Shown here one piece after another: positions 1-11,140 of a stretch of DNA of 24,467 nt. The position numbers and the translations under genes were made by a program. Every line of letters begins with the position of its first letter. Position 1 is the first letter of the stretch. The notes under the pieces are model-generated. The model was not told the DNA's origin, did no database searches, and saw nothing but the letters and a program-made list of their open reading frames with translations. The stretch spans positions 1 through 24,467 of the forward strand of contig NW_003106208.1 in the NCBI RefSeq assembly GCF_000003605.2. Direction: 5' to 3'. The DNA is from Saccoglossus kowalevskii (Eukaryota > Hemichordata > Enteropneusta > Harrimaniidae).

Positions 1-1732
1 TAAATGCATAACTTAAATACTGGACTACATGCCATGACATAGCGAATGGGTTTGTAAATGGATAACTAAATACTGGACTACATGCCATGGTATAGCGAAT
101 CGGTTTGTAAATAGATATCTAAATGCTGGACTACATGCCATGACATAACGAATGGGTTTGTAAATGGATAACCTGAATGCTGGACTACATCCCATGGTAT
201 AGCGAATGGGTTTGTAAATGGATAACCTGAATGCTGGACTACATGCTATGACATAGCGAATGAGTTTGGAAAGTGGAGAACCTAAATACTGGACTACATG
301 CTATGACATAGCGAATGGGTTTGTAAATGGATATCCTAAATGCTGGACTACATGCTATGACATAGCGAATGGGTTTGTAAATGGATATTCTAAATGCTGG
401 ACTACATGCCATGACATAGCGAATGGGTTTGTAAATGGATAACCTCAATGCTGGACTACATGAAATGACATAGCGAATTGGTTTGCAAATGAAAATCCTA
501 AATACTGGTCTACATGCCATGACATAGCGAATGAGTTTGTAAATGGATAACCTAAATACTGGACTACATGCTATGACATAGCGAATGGGTTTGTAAATGG
601 ATATCCTAAATACTGGACTACATGCTATGACATAGCGAATGGGTTTGTAAATGGATAACCTAAATGCTGGACTACATGCTATGACATAGCGAATGGGTTT
701 GTAAATGGATATCCTAAATACTGGACTACATGCTATGACATAGCGAATGGGTTTGTAAATGGATAACCTAAATACTGGACTACATGCTATGACATAGCGA
801 ATGGGTTTGTAAATGGATATCCAAAATACTGGACTACATGCTATGACATAGCGAATGGGTTTGTAAATGGATATCCTAAATACTGGACTACATGCCATGA
901 CATAGCGAATGAGTTTGTAAATGGATAACCTAAATACTGGACTACATGCCATGACATAGCGAATGAGTTTGTAAATGGATAACCTAAATACTGGACTACA
1001 TGCTATGACATAGCGAATAGGTTTGTAAATGGATAACCTGAATACTGGACTACATGCCATGACATAGCGAATGGGTTTGTAAATGGATAACCTCAATACT
1101 GGACTACAAGCCATGACATAGCGAATGGGTTTGTAAATGGAGAACCTAAATGCTGGACTACATGCCATGACATAGCGAATGGGTTTGTAAATGGATATCC
1201 TAAATACTGGACTACATGCTATGCCATAGAGAATGGGTTTGTAAATGGATATCCTAAATACTGGACTACATGCTATGCCATAGCGAATGGGTTTGTAAAT
1301 GGAGAACCTAAATACTGGACTACATGCCATGACATAGCGAATGAGTTTGTAAATGGATAACCTGAATGCTGGACTACATGCCATGACATAGCAAATGGGT
1401 TTGTAAATGGAGAACCTAAATGCTGGACTACATGCCATGACATAACGAATGGGTTTGTAAATGGATAACCTAAATGCTGGACTACATGCCATGACATAAC
1501 GAATGGGTTTGTAAATGGATAACCTCAATGCTGGACTACATGCCATGACATAGCGAATGGGTTTGTAAATGGATAACCTAAATGCTGGACTACAAGCCAT
1601 GACATAGCGAATGTGTTTGTAAATGGATAACCTCAATGCTGGACTACATGACATTACATAGCGAATGGGTTTGTAAATGGTTAACCTAAATGCTGGACTA
1701 CATGCCATGGTATAGCGAATGGGTTTGTAAAT
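1..1732 (+). repeat. Beta block, copy 1 (M1 + M4 type)
   Basis: This block has an M1 unit (extra G at 273), then units with GATATCC, then the M4 unit in which GTTTGCAAATGAAAATCC replaces the usual sequence (GAAAATCCTA at 491). A long run of CTATGACATAGCG and GAATGAG units follows, and one pentamer-like stretch at about 1160-1420. It matches 12859-14650 unit for unit by eye. The offset is 12,858 at the window start and 12,860 after two 1-bp deletions here (near 66 and 119). Near 1500 it becomes 12,914 because this copy has one fewer ATAACG unit. The window edge cuts the block, so its true left end is unknown. Confidence 0.88.
235..289 (+). repeat. 55-bp marker unit M1 (first of 13)
   Basis: The distance from this TGG to the next one (290) is 55, not 54, because of one extra G in AAAGTGGAGAACC. 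The same unit, nearly always introduced by CCTGAATGCTGG and carrying CTATGAC and GAATGAG, recurs with its extra base at 1786, 4379, 6432, 10427, 11512, 13133, 16644, 18967, 20210, 21993, 22156 and 23613. This copy has GTTTGGAAAG where the others read GTTTGTAAAG. The shared insertion implies that all 13 descend from one event and spread by block duplication. Confidence 0.93.
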
Positions 1733-2011
1733 GGATAACCTAAATGCTGGACTACATGCTATGACATAGCGAATGAGTTTGTAAAGTGGAGAACCTAAAT
1801 ACTGGACTACATGCTATGACATAGCGAATGGGTTTGTAAATGGATATCCTAAATGCTGGACTACATGCTATGACATAGCGAATGGGTTTGTGAATAGATA
1901 ACTTAAATACTGGATAACATCCCATGGTATAGCGAATGGGTTTGTAAATGGATAACCTAAATGCTGGACTACATGCTATGACATATCGAATGGGTTTGTA
2001 AATGGATAACC
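1733..2011 (+). repeat. Transition segment with M1 at 1786
   Basis: A short run joins the beta block to the 7-unit module. It starts with an M1 unit introduced by CCTAAATGCTGG rather than the usual CCTGAATGCTGG. It then has two CTATGACATAGCG units and a GTGAATAGATAACTTAAATAC unit followed by ATAACATCCCATGG. The GTGAATAGATAACTT unit recurs exactly 540 bp (10 units) later at 2431, with similar neighbours, which suggests a local 10-unit duplication around the 7-unit module. Confidence 0.75.
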
Positions 2012-2389
2012 TCAATGCTGGACTACATGCCATGACATAACGAATGGGTTTGTAAATGGATAAACTCAATGCTGGACTACATGCCATGACATAGCGAATG
2101 GGTTTGTGAATGGATAACCTAAATGCTGGACTACATGCCATGACACAACGAATGGGTTTGTAAATGGATAACCTAAATGCTGGACTACATGCCATGACAT
2201 AGCGAATGGGTTTGTAAATGGATAACCTCAATGCTGGACTACATGCCATGACATATCGAATGGGTTTGTAAATGGATAACCTGAATGCTGGACTACATGC
2301 CATGACATAGCAAATGGGGTTGAAAATGGATTACCTAAATGCTGGACTACATACTATGACATAGCAAATGGGGTTGTAAATGGATTACC
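2012..2389 (+). repeat. 7-unit (378-bp) module, copy 1
   Basis: Seven units occur in fixed order. Diagnostic ones contain GTTTGTGAATGG, GACACAACG (2141), ATATCG, then two GCAAATGGGGTT units, the first with GTTGAAAATGGATTACC and the second with ACATACTATGAC. It matches the tandem copies at 14763-15140 and 15141-15518 with about three substitutions by eye (offset 12,751). Related versions with AAATCGATAACC and TGCTATGAC in place of two markers close each cassette at about 4904, 11060, 17277, 20843 and 24246. Confidence 0.9.
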
Positions 2390-3042
2390 TAAATGCTGGA
2401 CTACATGCCATGACATATCGAATGGGTTTGTGAATAGATAACTTAAATACTGGATAACATCCCATGGTATAGCGAATGGGTTTGTAAATGGATAACCTAA
2501 ATGCTGGACTACATGCTATGACATAGCGAATGGGTTTGTAAATGGATAACCTAAATACTGGACTACATGCCATGACATAGCGAATGAGTTTGTAAATGGA
2601 TAACCTAAATACTGGACTACATGCCATGACATAGCGAATGGGTTTGTAAATGGATAACCTCAATGCTGGACTACATGCCATGACATAATGAATGGGTTTG
2701 TAAATGGATATCCTAAATGCTGGACAACATGCCATGGTATAGCGAATGGGTTTGTAAATGGATATCCTAAATACTGGACTACATGCCATGACATAGCGAA
2801 TGGGTTTGTAAATGGATAACCTAAATACTGGACTACATGCCATGGTATAGCGAATGGGTTTGTAAATAGATAACTTAAATACTGGATAACATCCCATGGT
2901 ATAGCGAATGGGTTTGTAAATGGATAACCTAAATACTGGACTACATGCCATGACATAGCGAATGGGTTTGTAAATGGATAACTTAAATGCTGGACTACAT
3001 GCCATGACATAACGAATGGGTTTGTAAATGGATAACCTAAAT
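2390..3042 (+). repeat. Mixed-variant stretch of the array
   Basis: About 12 units of mixed type. They include alternating GATAACTTAAATACTGG + ATAACATCCCATGG pairs (about 2431 and 2866) and CCATGGTATAGCG units. This combination also occurs at about 5190-5340, 6920-7070, 17730-17870 and 21290-21440, but here in a different order, so I could not assign it cleanly to one block type. No non-satellite sequence is present. Confidence 0.75.
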
Positions 3043-4195
3043 ACTGGATAACATCCCTTGGTATAGCGAATGGGTTTGTAAATGGATAACCTCAATACTG
3101 GACTACATGCCATGACATAGCGAATGGGTTTGTAAATGGATAACCTAAATACTAGACTACATGCTATGACATAGCGAATGGGTTTGTAAATGGATATCCT
3201 AAATACTGGACTACATGCTATGACATAGCGAATGGGTTTGTAAATGGATATCCTAAATACTGGACTACATGCCATGACATAGCGAATGAGTTTGTAAATG
3301 GATAACCTAAATACTGGACTACATGCTATGACATAGCGAATGAGTTTGTAAATGGATAACCTAAATACTGGACTACATGCTATGACATAGCGAATGGGTT
3401 TGTAAATGGATAACCTAAATACTGGACTACATGCCATGACATAGCGAATGGGTTTGTAAATGGATAACCTCAATACTGGACTACAAGCCATGACATAGCG
3501 AATGGGTTTGTAAATGGAGAACATAAATGCTTGACTACATGCCATGACATAGCGAATGGGTTTGTAAATGGATATCCTAAATACTGGACTACATGCTATG
3601 CCATAGAGAATGGGTTTGTAAATGGATATCCTAAATACTGGACTACATGCTATGCCATAGCGAATGGGTTTGTAAATGGAGAACCAAAATACTGGACTAC
3701 ATGCCATGACATAGCGAATGAGTTTGTAAATGGATAACCTGAATGCTGGACTACATGCCATGACATAGCGAATGGGTTTGTAAATGGAGAACCTAAATGC
3801 TGGACTACATGCCATGACATAGCGAATGGGTTTGTAAATGGATATCCTAAATACTGGACTACATGCTATGCCATAGAGAATGGGTTTGTAAATGGATATC
3901 CTAAATACTGGACTACATGCTATGCCATAGCGAATGGGTTTGTAAATGGAGAACCTAAATACTGGACTACATGCCATGACATAGCGAATGAGTTTGTAAA
4001 TGGATAACCTGAATGCTGGACTACATGCCATGACATAGCGAATGGGTTTGTAAAGGGAGAACCTAAATGCTGGACTACATGCCATGACATAACGAATGGG
4101 TTTGTAAATGGATAACCTAAATGCTGGACTACATGCCATGACATAACGAATGGGTTTGTAAATGGATAACCTAAATGCTGGACTACATGCCATGA
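3043..4195 (+). repeat. Cassette left half, copy 1 (24-unit block type)
   Basis: This starts with a unit containing ATAACATCCCTTGG, then CTCAATAC, then the diagnostic ACTAGAC (3151), GAATGAG units, an AGCC unit with CTACAAGCC, M3 at 3521, two pentamers and ATAACG units. The order matches 7741-8890 at a constant offset of 4,698 (ACTAGAC 3151/7849, M3 3521/8219, TAAAGGGAG 4051/8749), and matches 9037 onward at +1,296. Distance from M3 to the following M1 is 858 bp, the same as in two later cassettes. Confidence 0.9.
3541..4080 (+). repeat. Pentamer HOR (2 x 270 bp), copy 1
   Basis: Five units recur in fixed order: CCATGACATAGCG with GATATCC; CTATGCCATAGAG with GATATCC; CTATGCCATAGCG with GAGAACC; GAATGAG with GATAACCTG; GAATGGG with GAGAACC. 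The second copy begins exactly 270 bp after the first (3541 and 3811) and ends in GTAAAGGGAGAACC instead of GTAAATGGAGAACC. The same double pentamer follows M3 at 8219, 9515, 18109 and 22755. Only one copy follows M3 at 19622. Units carrying GATATCC or GAGAACC lack the in-frame TAA of GGATAACC, which is why short plus-strand open frames cluster here. Confidence 0.92.
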
Positions 4196-4980
4196 CATAG
4201 CGAATGGGTTTGTAAATGGATAACCTCAATGCTGGACTACATGCCATGACATAGCGAATGGGTTTGTAAATGGATAACCTAAATGCTGGACTACATGCCA
4301 TGACATAGCGAATGGGTTTGTAAATGGATAACCTGAATGCTGGACTACATGCTATGACATAGCGAATGAGTTTGTAAAGTGGAGAACCTAAATACTGGAC
4401 TACATGCCATGACATAGCGAATGGGTTTGTAAATGGATAACCTAAATGCTGGAATACAAGCTATGACATAGCGAATGGGTTTGTAAATGGATAACCTCAA
4501 TGCTGGACTACATGCCATGACATAACGAATGGGTTTGTAAATGGTTAACCTAAATGCTGGACTACATGCCATGGTATAGCGAATGGGTTTGTAAATGGAT
4601 AACCTAAATGCTGGACTACATGCCATGACATAGCGAATGGGTTTGTAAATGGATATCCTAAATACTGGACTACATATCATGACATAGCGAATGGGTTTGT
4701 GAATGGATAACCTAAATGCTGGACTACATGCCATGACATAACGAATGGGTTTGTAAATGGATAACCTAAATGCTGGACTACATGCCATGACATAGCGAAT
4801 GGGTTTGTAAATCGATAACCTAAATGCTGGACTACATGCCATGACATATCGAATGGGTTTGTAAATGGATAACCTGAATGCTGGACTACATGCCATGACA
4901 TAGCAAATGGGGTTGTAAATGGATTACCTAAATGCTGGACTACATGCTATGACATAGCAAATGGGGTTGTAAATGGATTA
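4196..4980 (+). repeat. Cassette right half (alpha), copy 1, two units short
   Basis: Contains M1 (4379), M2 (4451), a GGTTAACC unit (about 4545), a CATATCATGAC unit (4673), GTGAATGG, AAATCGATAACC (4812), ATATCG, and the GCAAATGGGGTTG pair (4904, 4958). M1 to the first GCAAAT is 525 bp here but 633 bp in the four later full copies, so two units are missing. The section 3590-4835 recurs at 5643-6888 with offset 2,053. Confidence 0.87.
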
Positions 4981-5450
4981 CCTAAATGCTGGACTACATG
5001 CCATGACATAGCGAATGGGTTTGTAAATAGACAACTTAAATACTGGATAACATGCCATGGTATAGGAAATGGGTTTGTAAATGGATAACCTAAATGCTGG
5101 ACTACATGCTATGACATAGCGAATGGGTTTGTAAATGGATATCCTAAATGCTGGACAACATGCCATGGTATAGCGAATGGGTTTGTAAATAGATAACTTA
5201 AATACTGGATAACATCCCATGGTATAGCGAATGGGTTTGTAAATGGATAACCTAAATACTGGACTACATGCCATGATATAGCGAATGGGTTTGTAAATAG
5301 ATAACTTAAATACTGGATAACATCCCATGGTATAGCGAATGGGTTTGTAAATGGATAACCTAAATACTGGACTACATGCCATGACATAGCGAATGGGTTT
5401 GTAAATGGATAACCTCAATGCTGGACCACATGCCATGACATAGCGAATGG
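4981..5450 (+). repeat. GACAACTT module, copy 1, three units short
   Basis: Marked by AATAGACAACTTAAATAC (CAACTT at 5032), two GATAACTT + ATAACATCCCATGG pairs, and CTGGACCACATG (5421). The same module follows the cassette end at 17351-17995 and 20917-21561. CAACTT-to-ACCAC distance is 390 bp here and 552 bp in both others, i.e. exactly three units fewer. A unit at about 5063 reads TATAGGAAATGGG where the other copies read TATAGCAAATGGG. Confidence 0.84.
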
Positions 5451-6695
5451 GTTTGTAAATGGATAACCTGAATGCTGGACTACATGCCATGGTATAGCGA
5501 ATGGGTTTGTAAATGGATAACCTGAATGCTGAACTACATGCCATGACATAGCGAATGGGGTTGTAAATGGATTACCTAAACGCTGGACTACATGCTATGA
5601 CACAGCGAATGGGTTTGTAAATGGATAACCTAAATGCTGGACTACATGCCATGCCATAGAGAATGGGTTTGTAAATGGATATCCTAAATACTGGACTACA
5701 TGCTATGCCATAGCGAATGGGTTTGTAAATGGAGAACCTAAATACTGGACTACATGCCATGACATAGCGAATGAGTTTGTAAATGGATAACCTGAATGCT
5801 GGACTACATGCCATGACATAGCGAATGGGTTTGTAAATGGAGAACCTAAAGGCTGGACTACATGCCATGACATAGCGAATGGGTTTGTAAATGGATATCC
5901 TAAATACTGGACTACATGCTATGCCATAGAGAATGGGTTTGTAAATGGATATCCTAAATACTGGACTACATGCTATGCCATAGCGAATGGGTTTGTAAAT
6001 GGAGAACCTAAATACTGGACTACATGCCATGACATAGCGAATGAGTTTGTAAATGGATAACCTGAATGCTGGACTACATGCCATGACATAGCGAATGGGT
6101 TTGTAAAGGGAGAACCTAAATGCTGGACTACATGCCATGACATAACGAATGGGTTTGTAAATGGATAACCTAAATGCTGGACTACATGCCATGACATAAC
6201 GAATGGGTTTGTAAATGGATAACCTAAATGCTGGACTACATGCCATGACATAACGAATGGGTTTGTAAATGGATAACCTCAATGCTGGACTACATGCCAT
6301 GACATAGCGAATGGGTTTGTAAATGGATAACCTAAATGCTGGACTACATGCCATGACATAGCGAATGGGTTTGTAAATGGATAACCTGAATGCTGGACTA
6401 CATGCTATGACATAGCGAATGAGTTTGTAAAGTGGAGAACCTAAATACTGGACTACATGCCATGACATAGCGAATGGGTTTGTAAATGGATAACCTAAAT
6501 GCTGGAATACAAGCTATGACATAGCGAATGGGTTTGTAAATGGATAACCTCAATGCTGGACTACATGCCATGACATAACGAATGGGTTTGTAAATGGTTA
6601 ACCTAAATGCTGGACTACATGCCATGGTATAGCGAATGGGTTTGTAAATGGATAACCTAAATGCTGGACTACATGCCATGACATAGCGAATGGGT
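5451..6695 (+). repeat. 1.25-kb block shared with 15663-16907
   Basis: This block has a GAACTACATG unit, an AAACGCTGG + GACACAGCG unit (about 5580-5615), a partial then a full pentamer, GTAAAGGGAGAACC, ATAACG units, M1 (6432), M2 (6504) and GGTTAACC. It reads the same, by eye, as 15663-16907 at a constant offset of 10,212. Minor marks such as CTAAAGGCTGG (about 5850) are shared. Its right part also matches 3590 onward at offset 2,053. Confidence 0.87.
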
Positions 6696-7200
6696 TTGTA
6701 AATGGATATCCTAAATACTGGACTACATATCATGACATAGCGAATGGGTTTGTGAATGGATAACCTAAATGCTGGACTACATGCCATGACATAACGAATG
6801 GGTTTGTAAATGGATAACCTAAATGCTGGACTACATGCCATGACATAGCGAATGGGTTTGTAAATCGATAACCTAAATGCTGGACTACATGCCATGGTAT
6901 AGCGAATGGGTTTGTAAATAGATAACTTAAATACTGGATAACATCCCATGGTATAGCGAATGGGTTTGTAAATGGATAACCTAAATACTGGACTACATGC
7001 CATGATATAGCGAATGGGTTTGTAAATAGATAACTTAAATACTGGATAACATCCCATGGTATAGCGAATGGGTTTGTAAATGGATAACCTAAATACTGGA
7101 CTACATGCCATGACATAGCGAATGGGTTTGTAAATGGATAACCTCAATGCTGGACCACATGCCATGACATAGCGAATGGGTTTGTAAATGGATAACCTAA
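6696..7200 (+). repeat. Mosaic segment joining alpha and GACAACTT-type units
   Basis: Left of about 6890 the units follow the first alpha copy at offset 2,053 (CATATCATGAC 4673/6726, AAATCGATAACC 4812/6865). Right of it they follow 5165-5450 at offset 1,729 (AGATAACTTA 5191/6920, CTGGACCAC about 5421/7150). The switch is at one unit boundary. The piece 6895-7330 then matches 17701-18136 at offset 10,806. Confidence 0.82.
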
Positions 7201-7730
7201 ATACTGGACTACATGCCATGACATAGCGAATGGGTTTGTAAATGGATAACCTCAATACTGGACTACAAGCCATGACATAGCGAATGGGTTTGTAAATGGA
7301 GAACATAAATGCTTGACTACATGCCATGACATAGCGAATGGGTTTGTAAATGGATATCCTAAATACTGGACTACATGCCATGCCATAGAGAATGGGTTTG
7401 TAAATGGATATCCTAAATACTGGACTACATGCCATGATATAGCGAATGGGTTTGTAAATGGATAACCTAAATGCTGGACTACATGCCATGACATAACGAA
7501 TGGGTTTGTAAATGGATAACCTCAATGCTGGACTACATGCCATGACATAGCGAATGGGTTTGTGAATGGATAACCTAAATGCTGGACTACATGCCATGAC
7601 ATAACGAATGGGTTTGTAAATGGATAACCTAAATGCTGGACTACATGCCATGACATAGCGAATGGGTTTGTAAATCGATAACCTCAATGCTGGACTACAT
7701 GCCATGACATAGCGAATGAGTTGTAAATGG
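7201..7730 (+). repeat. Truncated M3 segment with alpha-tail units
   Basis: M3 (7303) is followed by only the start of a pentamer (CCATGACATAGCG, then CCATGCCATAGAG), then by CATGATATAGCG, ATAACG, GTGAATGG and AAATCGATAACC units typical of an alpha tail. It ends at a 1-bp deletion (GAATGAGTTGTAAATGG, near 7720). This is the only M3 copy without the complete pentamer run, so it looks like an internally deleted cassette. Confidence 0.8.
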
Positions 7731-9030
7731 ATAACCTAAATACTGGATTACATCCCATGGCATAGCGAATGGGTTTGTAAATGGATACCTCAATACTGGA
7801 CTACATGCCATGACATAGCGAATGGGTTTGTAAATGGATAACCTAAATACTAGACTACATGCTATGACATAGCGAATGGGTTTGTAAATGGATATCCTAA
7901 ATACTGGACTACATGCTATGACATAGCGAATGGGTTTGTAAATGGATATCCTAAATACTGGACTACATGCCATGACATAACGAATGAGTTTGTAAATGGA
8001 TAACCTAAATACTGGACTACATGCTATGACATAGCGAATGAGTTTGTAAATGGATAACCTAAATACTGGACTACATGCTATGACATAGCGAATGGGTTTG
8101 TAAATGGATAACCTAAATACTGGACTACATGCCATGACATAGCGAATGGGTTTGTAAATGGATAACCTCAATACTGGACTACAAGCCATGACATAGCGAA
8201 TGGGTTTGTAAATGGAGAACATAAATGCTTGACTACATGCCATGACATAGCGAATGGGTTTGTAAATGGATATCCTAAATACTGGACTACATGCTATGCC
8301 ATAGAGAATGGGTTTGTAAATGGATATCCTAAATACTGGACTACATGCTATGCCATAGCGAATGGGTTTGTAAATGGAGAACCTAAATACTGGACTACAT
8401 GCGATGACATAGCGAATGAGTTTGTAAATGGATAACCTGAATGCTGGACTACATGCCATGACATAGCGAATGGGTTTGTAAATGGAGAACCTAAATGCTG
8501 GACTACATGCCATGACATAGCGAATGGGTTTGTAAATGGATATCCTAAATACTGGACTACATGCTATGCCATAGAGAATGGGTTTGTAAATGGATATCCT
8601 AAATACTGGACTACATGCTATGCCATAGCGAATGGGTTTGTAAATGGAGAACCTAAATACTGGACTACATGCCATGACATAGCGAATGAGTTTGTAAATG
8701 GATAACCTGAATGCTGGACTACATGCCATGACATAGCGAATGGGTTTGTAAAGGGAGAACCTAAATGCTGGACTACATGCCATGACATAACGAATGGGTT
8801 TGTAAATGGATAACCTAAATGCTGGACTACATGCCATGACATAACGAATGGGTTTGTAAATGGATAACCTAAATGCTGGACTACATGCCATGACATAACG
8901 AATGGGTTTGTAAATGGATAACCTAAATACTGGACTACATGCCATGACATAGCGAATGGGTTTGTAAATGGATAACTTAAATGCTGGACTACATGCCATG
9001 ACATAACGAATGGGTTTGTAAATGGATAAC
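7731..9030 (+). repeat. 24-unit HOR, tandem copy A
   Basis: The order runs ATTACATCCCATGG, ACTAGAC (7849), GAATGAG units, CTACAAGCC, M3 (8219), double pentamer, GTAAAGGGAGAACC (8749) and ATAACG units. The series restarts 1,296 bp later (exactly 24 x 54): ACTAGAC 9145 and M3 9515. A 1-bp deletion in GATACC near 7787 marks this copy. Unlike other cassettes it does not go on to M1; after the ATAACG run it returns to the start of the next copy. Confidence 0.9.
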
Positions 9031-10326
9031 CTAAATACTGGATAACATCCCATGGTATAGCGAATGGGTTTGTAAATGGATAACCTCAATACTGGACTAC
9101 ATGCCATGACATAGCGAATGGGTTTGTAAATGGATAACCTAAATACTAGACTACATGCTATGACATAGCGAATGGGTTTGTAAATGGATATCCTAAATAC
9201 TGGACTACATGCTATGACATAGCGAATGGGTTTGTAAATGGATATCCTAAATACTGGACTACATGCCATGACATAGCGAATGAGTTTGTAAATGGATAGC
9301 CTAAAGACTGGACTACATGCTATGACATAGCGAATGAGTTTGTAAATGGATAACCTAAATACTGGACTACATGCTATGACATAGCGAATGGGTTTGTAAA
9401 TGGATAACCTAAATACTGGACTACATGCCATGACATAGCGAATGGGTTTGTAAATGGATAACCTCAATACTGGACTACAAGCCATGACATAGCGAATGGG
9501 TTTGTAAATGGAGAACATAAATGCTTGACTACATGCCATGACATAGCGAATGGGTTTGTAAATGGATATCCTAAATACTGGACTACATGCCATGCCATAG
9601 AGAATGGGTTTGTAAATGGATATCCTAAATACTGGACTACATGCTATGCCATAGCGAATGGGTTTGTAAATGGAGAACCTAAATACTGGACTACATGCCA
9701 TGACATAGCGAATGAGTTTGTAAATGGATAACCTGAATGCTGGACTACATGCCATGACATAGCGAATGGGTTTGTAAATGGAGAACCTAAATGCTGGACT
9801 ACATGCCATGACATAGCGAATGGGTTTGTAAATGGATATCCTAAATACTGGACTACATGCTATGCCATAGAGAATGGGTTTGTAAATGGATATCCTAAAT
9901 ACTGGACTACATGCTATGCCATAGCGAATGGGTTTGTAAATGGAGAACCTAAATACTGGACTACATGCCATGACATAGCGAATGAGTTTGTAAATGGATA
10001 ACCTGAATGCTGGACTACATGCCATGACATAGCGAATGGGTTTGTAAAGGGAGAACCTAAATGCTGGACTATATGCCATGACATAACGAATGGGTTTGTA
10101 AATGGATAACCTAAATGCTGGACTACATGCCATGACATAACGAATGGGTTTGTAAATGGATAACCTAAATGCTGGACTACATGCCATGACATAGCGAATG
10201 GGTTTGTAAATGGATAACCTAAATGCTGGACTACATGCCATGACATAACGAATGGGTTTGTAAATGGATAACCTCAATGCTGGACTACATGCCATGACAT
10301 AGCGAATGGGTTTGTAAATGGATAAC
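9031..10326 (+). repeat. 24-unit HOR, tandem copy B
   Basis: A direct tandem repeat of the preceding block: ACTAGAC 9145, M3 9515, double pentamer 9526-10065. By eye there are only scattered substitutions (e.g. GGATAGCCTAAAGAC near 9297, CTATATGCC near 10070). Matching fades after about 10165, where copy B gains an ATAGCG unit and continues into M1. The M3-to-M1 distance is 912 bp here, one unit longer than the 858 bp elsewhere. Confidence 0.89.
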
Positions 10327-11140
10327 CTAAATGCTGGACTACATGCCATGACATAGCGAATGGGTTTGTAAATGGATAACCTGAATGCTGGACTACATGC
10401 TATGACATAGCGAATGAGTTTGTAAAGTGGAGAACCTAAATACTGGACTACATGCCATGACATAGCGAATGGGTTTGTAAATGGATAACCTAAATGCTGG
10501 AATACAAGCTATGACATAGCGAATGGGTTTGTAAATGGATAACCTCAATGCTGGACTACATGCCATGACATAACGAATGGGTTTGTAAATGGTTAACCTA
10601 AATGCTGGACTACATGCCATGGTATAGCGAATGGGTTTGTAAATGGATAACCTAAATGCTGGACTACATGCCATGACATAGCGAATGGGTTTGTAAATGG
10701 ATAACCTCAATGCTGGACTACATGCCATGATATAGCGAATGGGTTTGTAAATGGATAACCTAAATGCTGGACTACATGCCATGACATAACGAATGGGTTT
10801 GTAAATGGATAACCTCAATGCTGGACTACATGCCATGACATAGCGAATGGGTTTGTGAATGGATAACCTAAATGCTGGACTACATGCCATGACATAACGA
10901 ATGGGTTTGTAAATGGATAACCTAAATGCTGGACTACATGCCATGACATAGCGAATGGGTTTGTAAATCGATAACCTCAATGCTGGACTACATGCCATGA
11001 CATATCGAATGGGTTTGTAAATGGATAACCTGAATGCTGGACTACATGCCATGACATAGCAAATGGGGTTGTAAATGGATTACCTAAATGCTGGACTACA
11101 TGCTATGACATAGCAAATGGGGTTGTAAATGGATTACCTA
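10327..11140 (+). repeat. Alpha block, full-length copy
   Basis: Contains M1 (10427), M2 (10499), GGTTAACC, CATGGTATAGCG, CATGATATAGCG, GTGAATGG, AAATCGATAACC, ATATCG and the GCAAATGGGG pair (11060, 11114). M1 to first GCAAAT is 633 bp, as at 16644, 20210 and 23613. The minus-strand conceptual translation of 10393-11052 looks identical to that of 16610-17269, and differs at one residue from 20176-20835 and two from 23579-24238, so these four copies are very close. Confidence 0.9.

Noticed and set aside
239-1708. Long minus-strand open frames with an 18-residue repeat (also 2385-4415, 7695-10463, 13099-14784 and others) as a tandem-repeat protein gene family
   Set aside because: Openness follows from a 54-bp unit without stops in two minus frames. 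Indels are never multiples of three, variants are mostly non-synonymous, ends are frameshifts at recurring satellite landmarks, and no promoter, intron, leader or unique terminal domain is seen.
3531-3737. Short plus-strand open frames (also 260-442, 8229-8435, 9525-9731, 18119-18595, 19632-19838, 22765-22971)
   Set aside because: They occur only where GATATCC or GAGAACC units replace GATAACC and so remove the in-frame TAA. They are by-products of the pentamer composition.
4233-4286. CENP-B box on the minus strand of the unit (ATTCGCTATGTCATGG region)
   Set aside because: TTCG matches the start of the box, but the required central A and the CGGG end do not (TCATGG instead). At best a chance partial match.
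4233-4286. Telomere-like motif GGGTTTG
   Set aside because: Only one GGGTTTG per 54 bp, never in tandem, and it differs from known telomere repeats such as the plant TTTAGGG. It is part of the monomer.
4233-4286. Origin of the 54-bp unit from two about 27-bp half units (TACATGCCATGACATAG versus TAAATGGATAACCTAAA)
   Set aside because: The halves share only scattered bases and need gaps to align; not convincing by eye.
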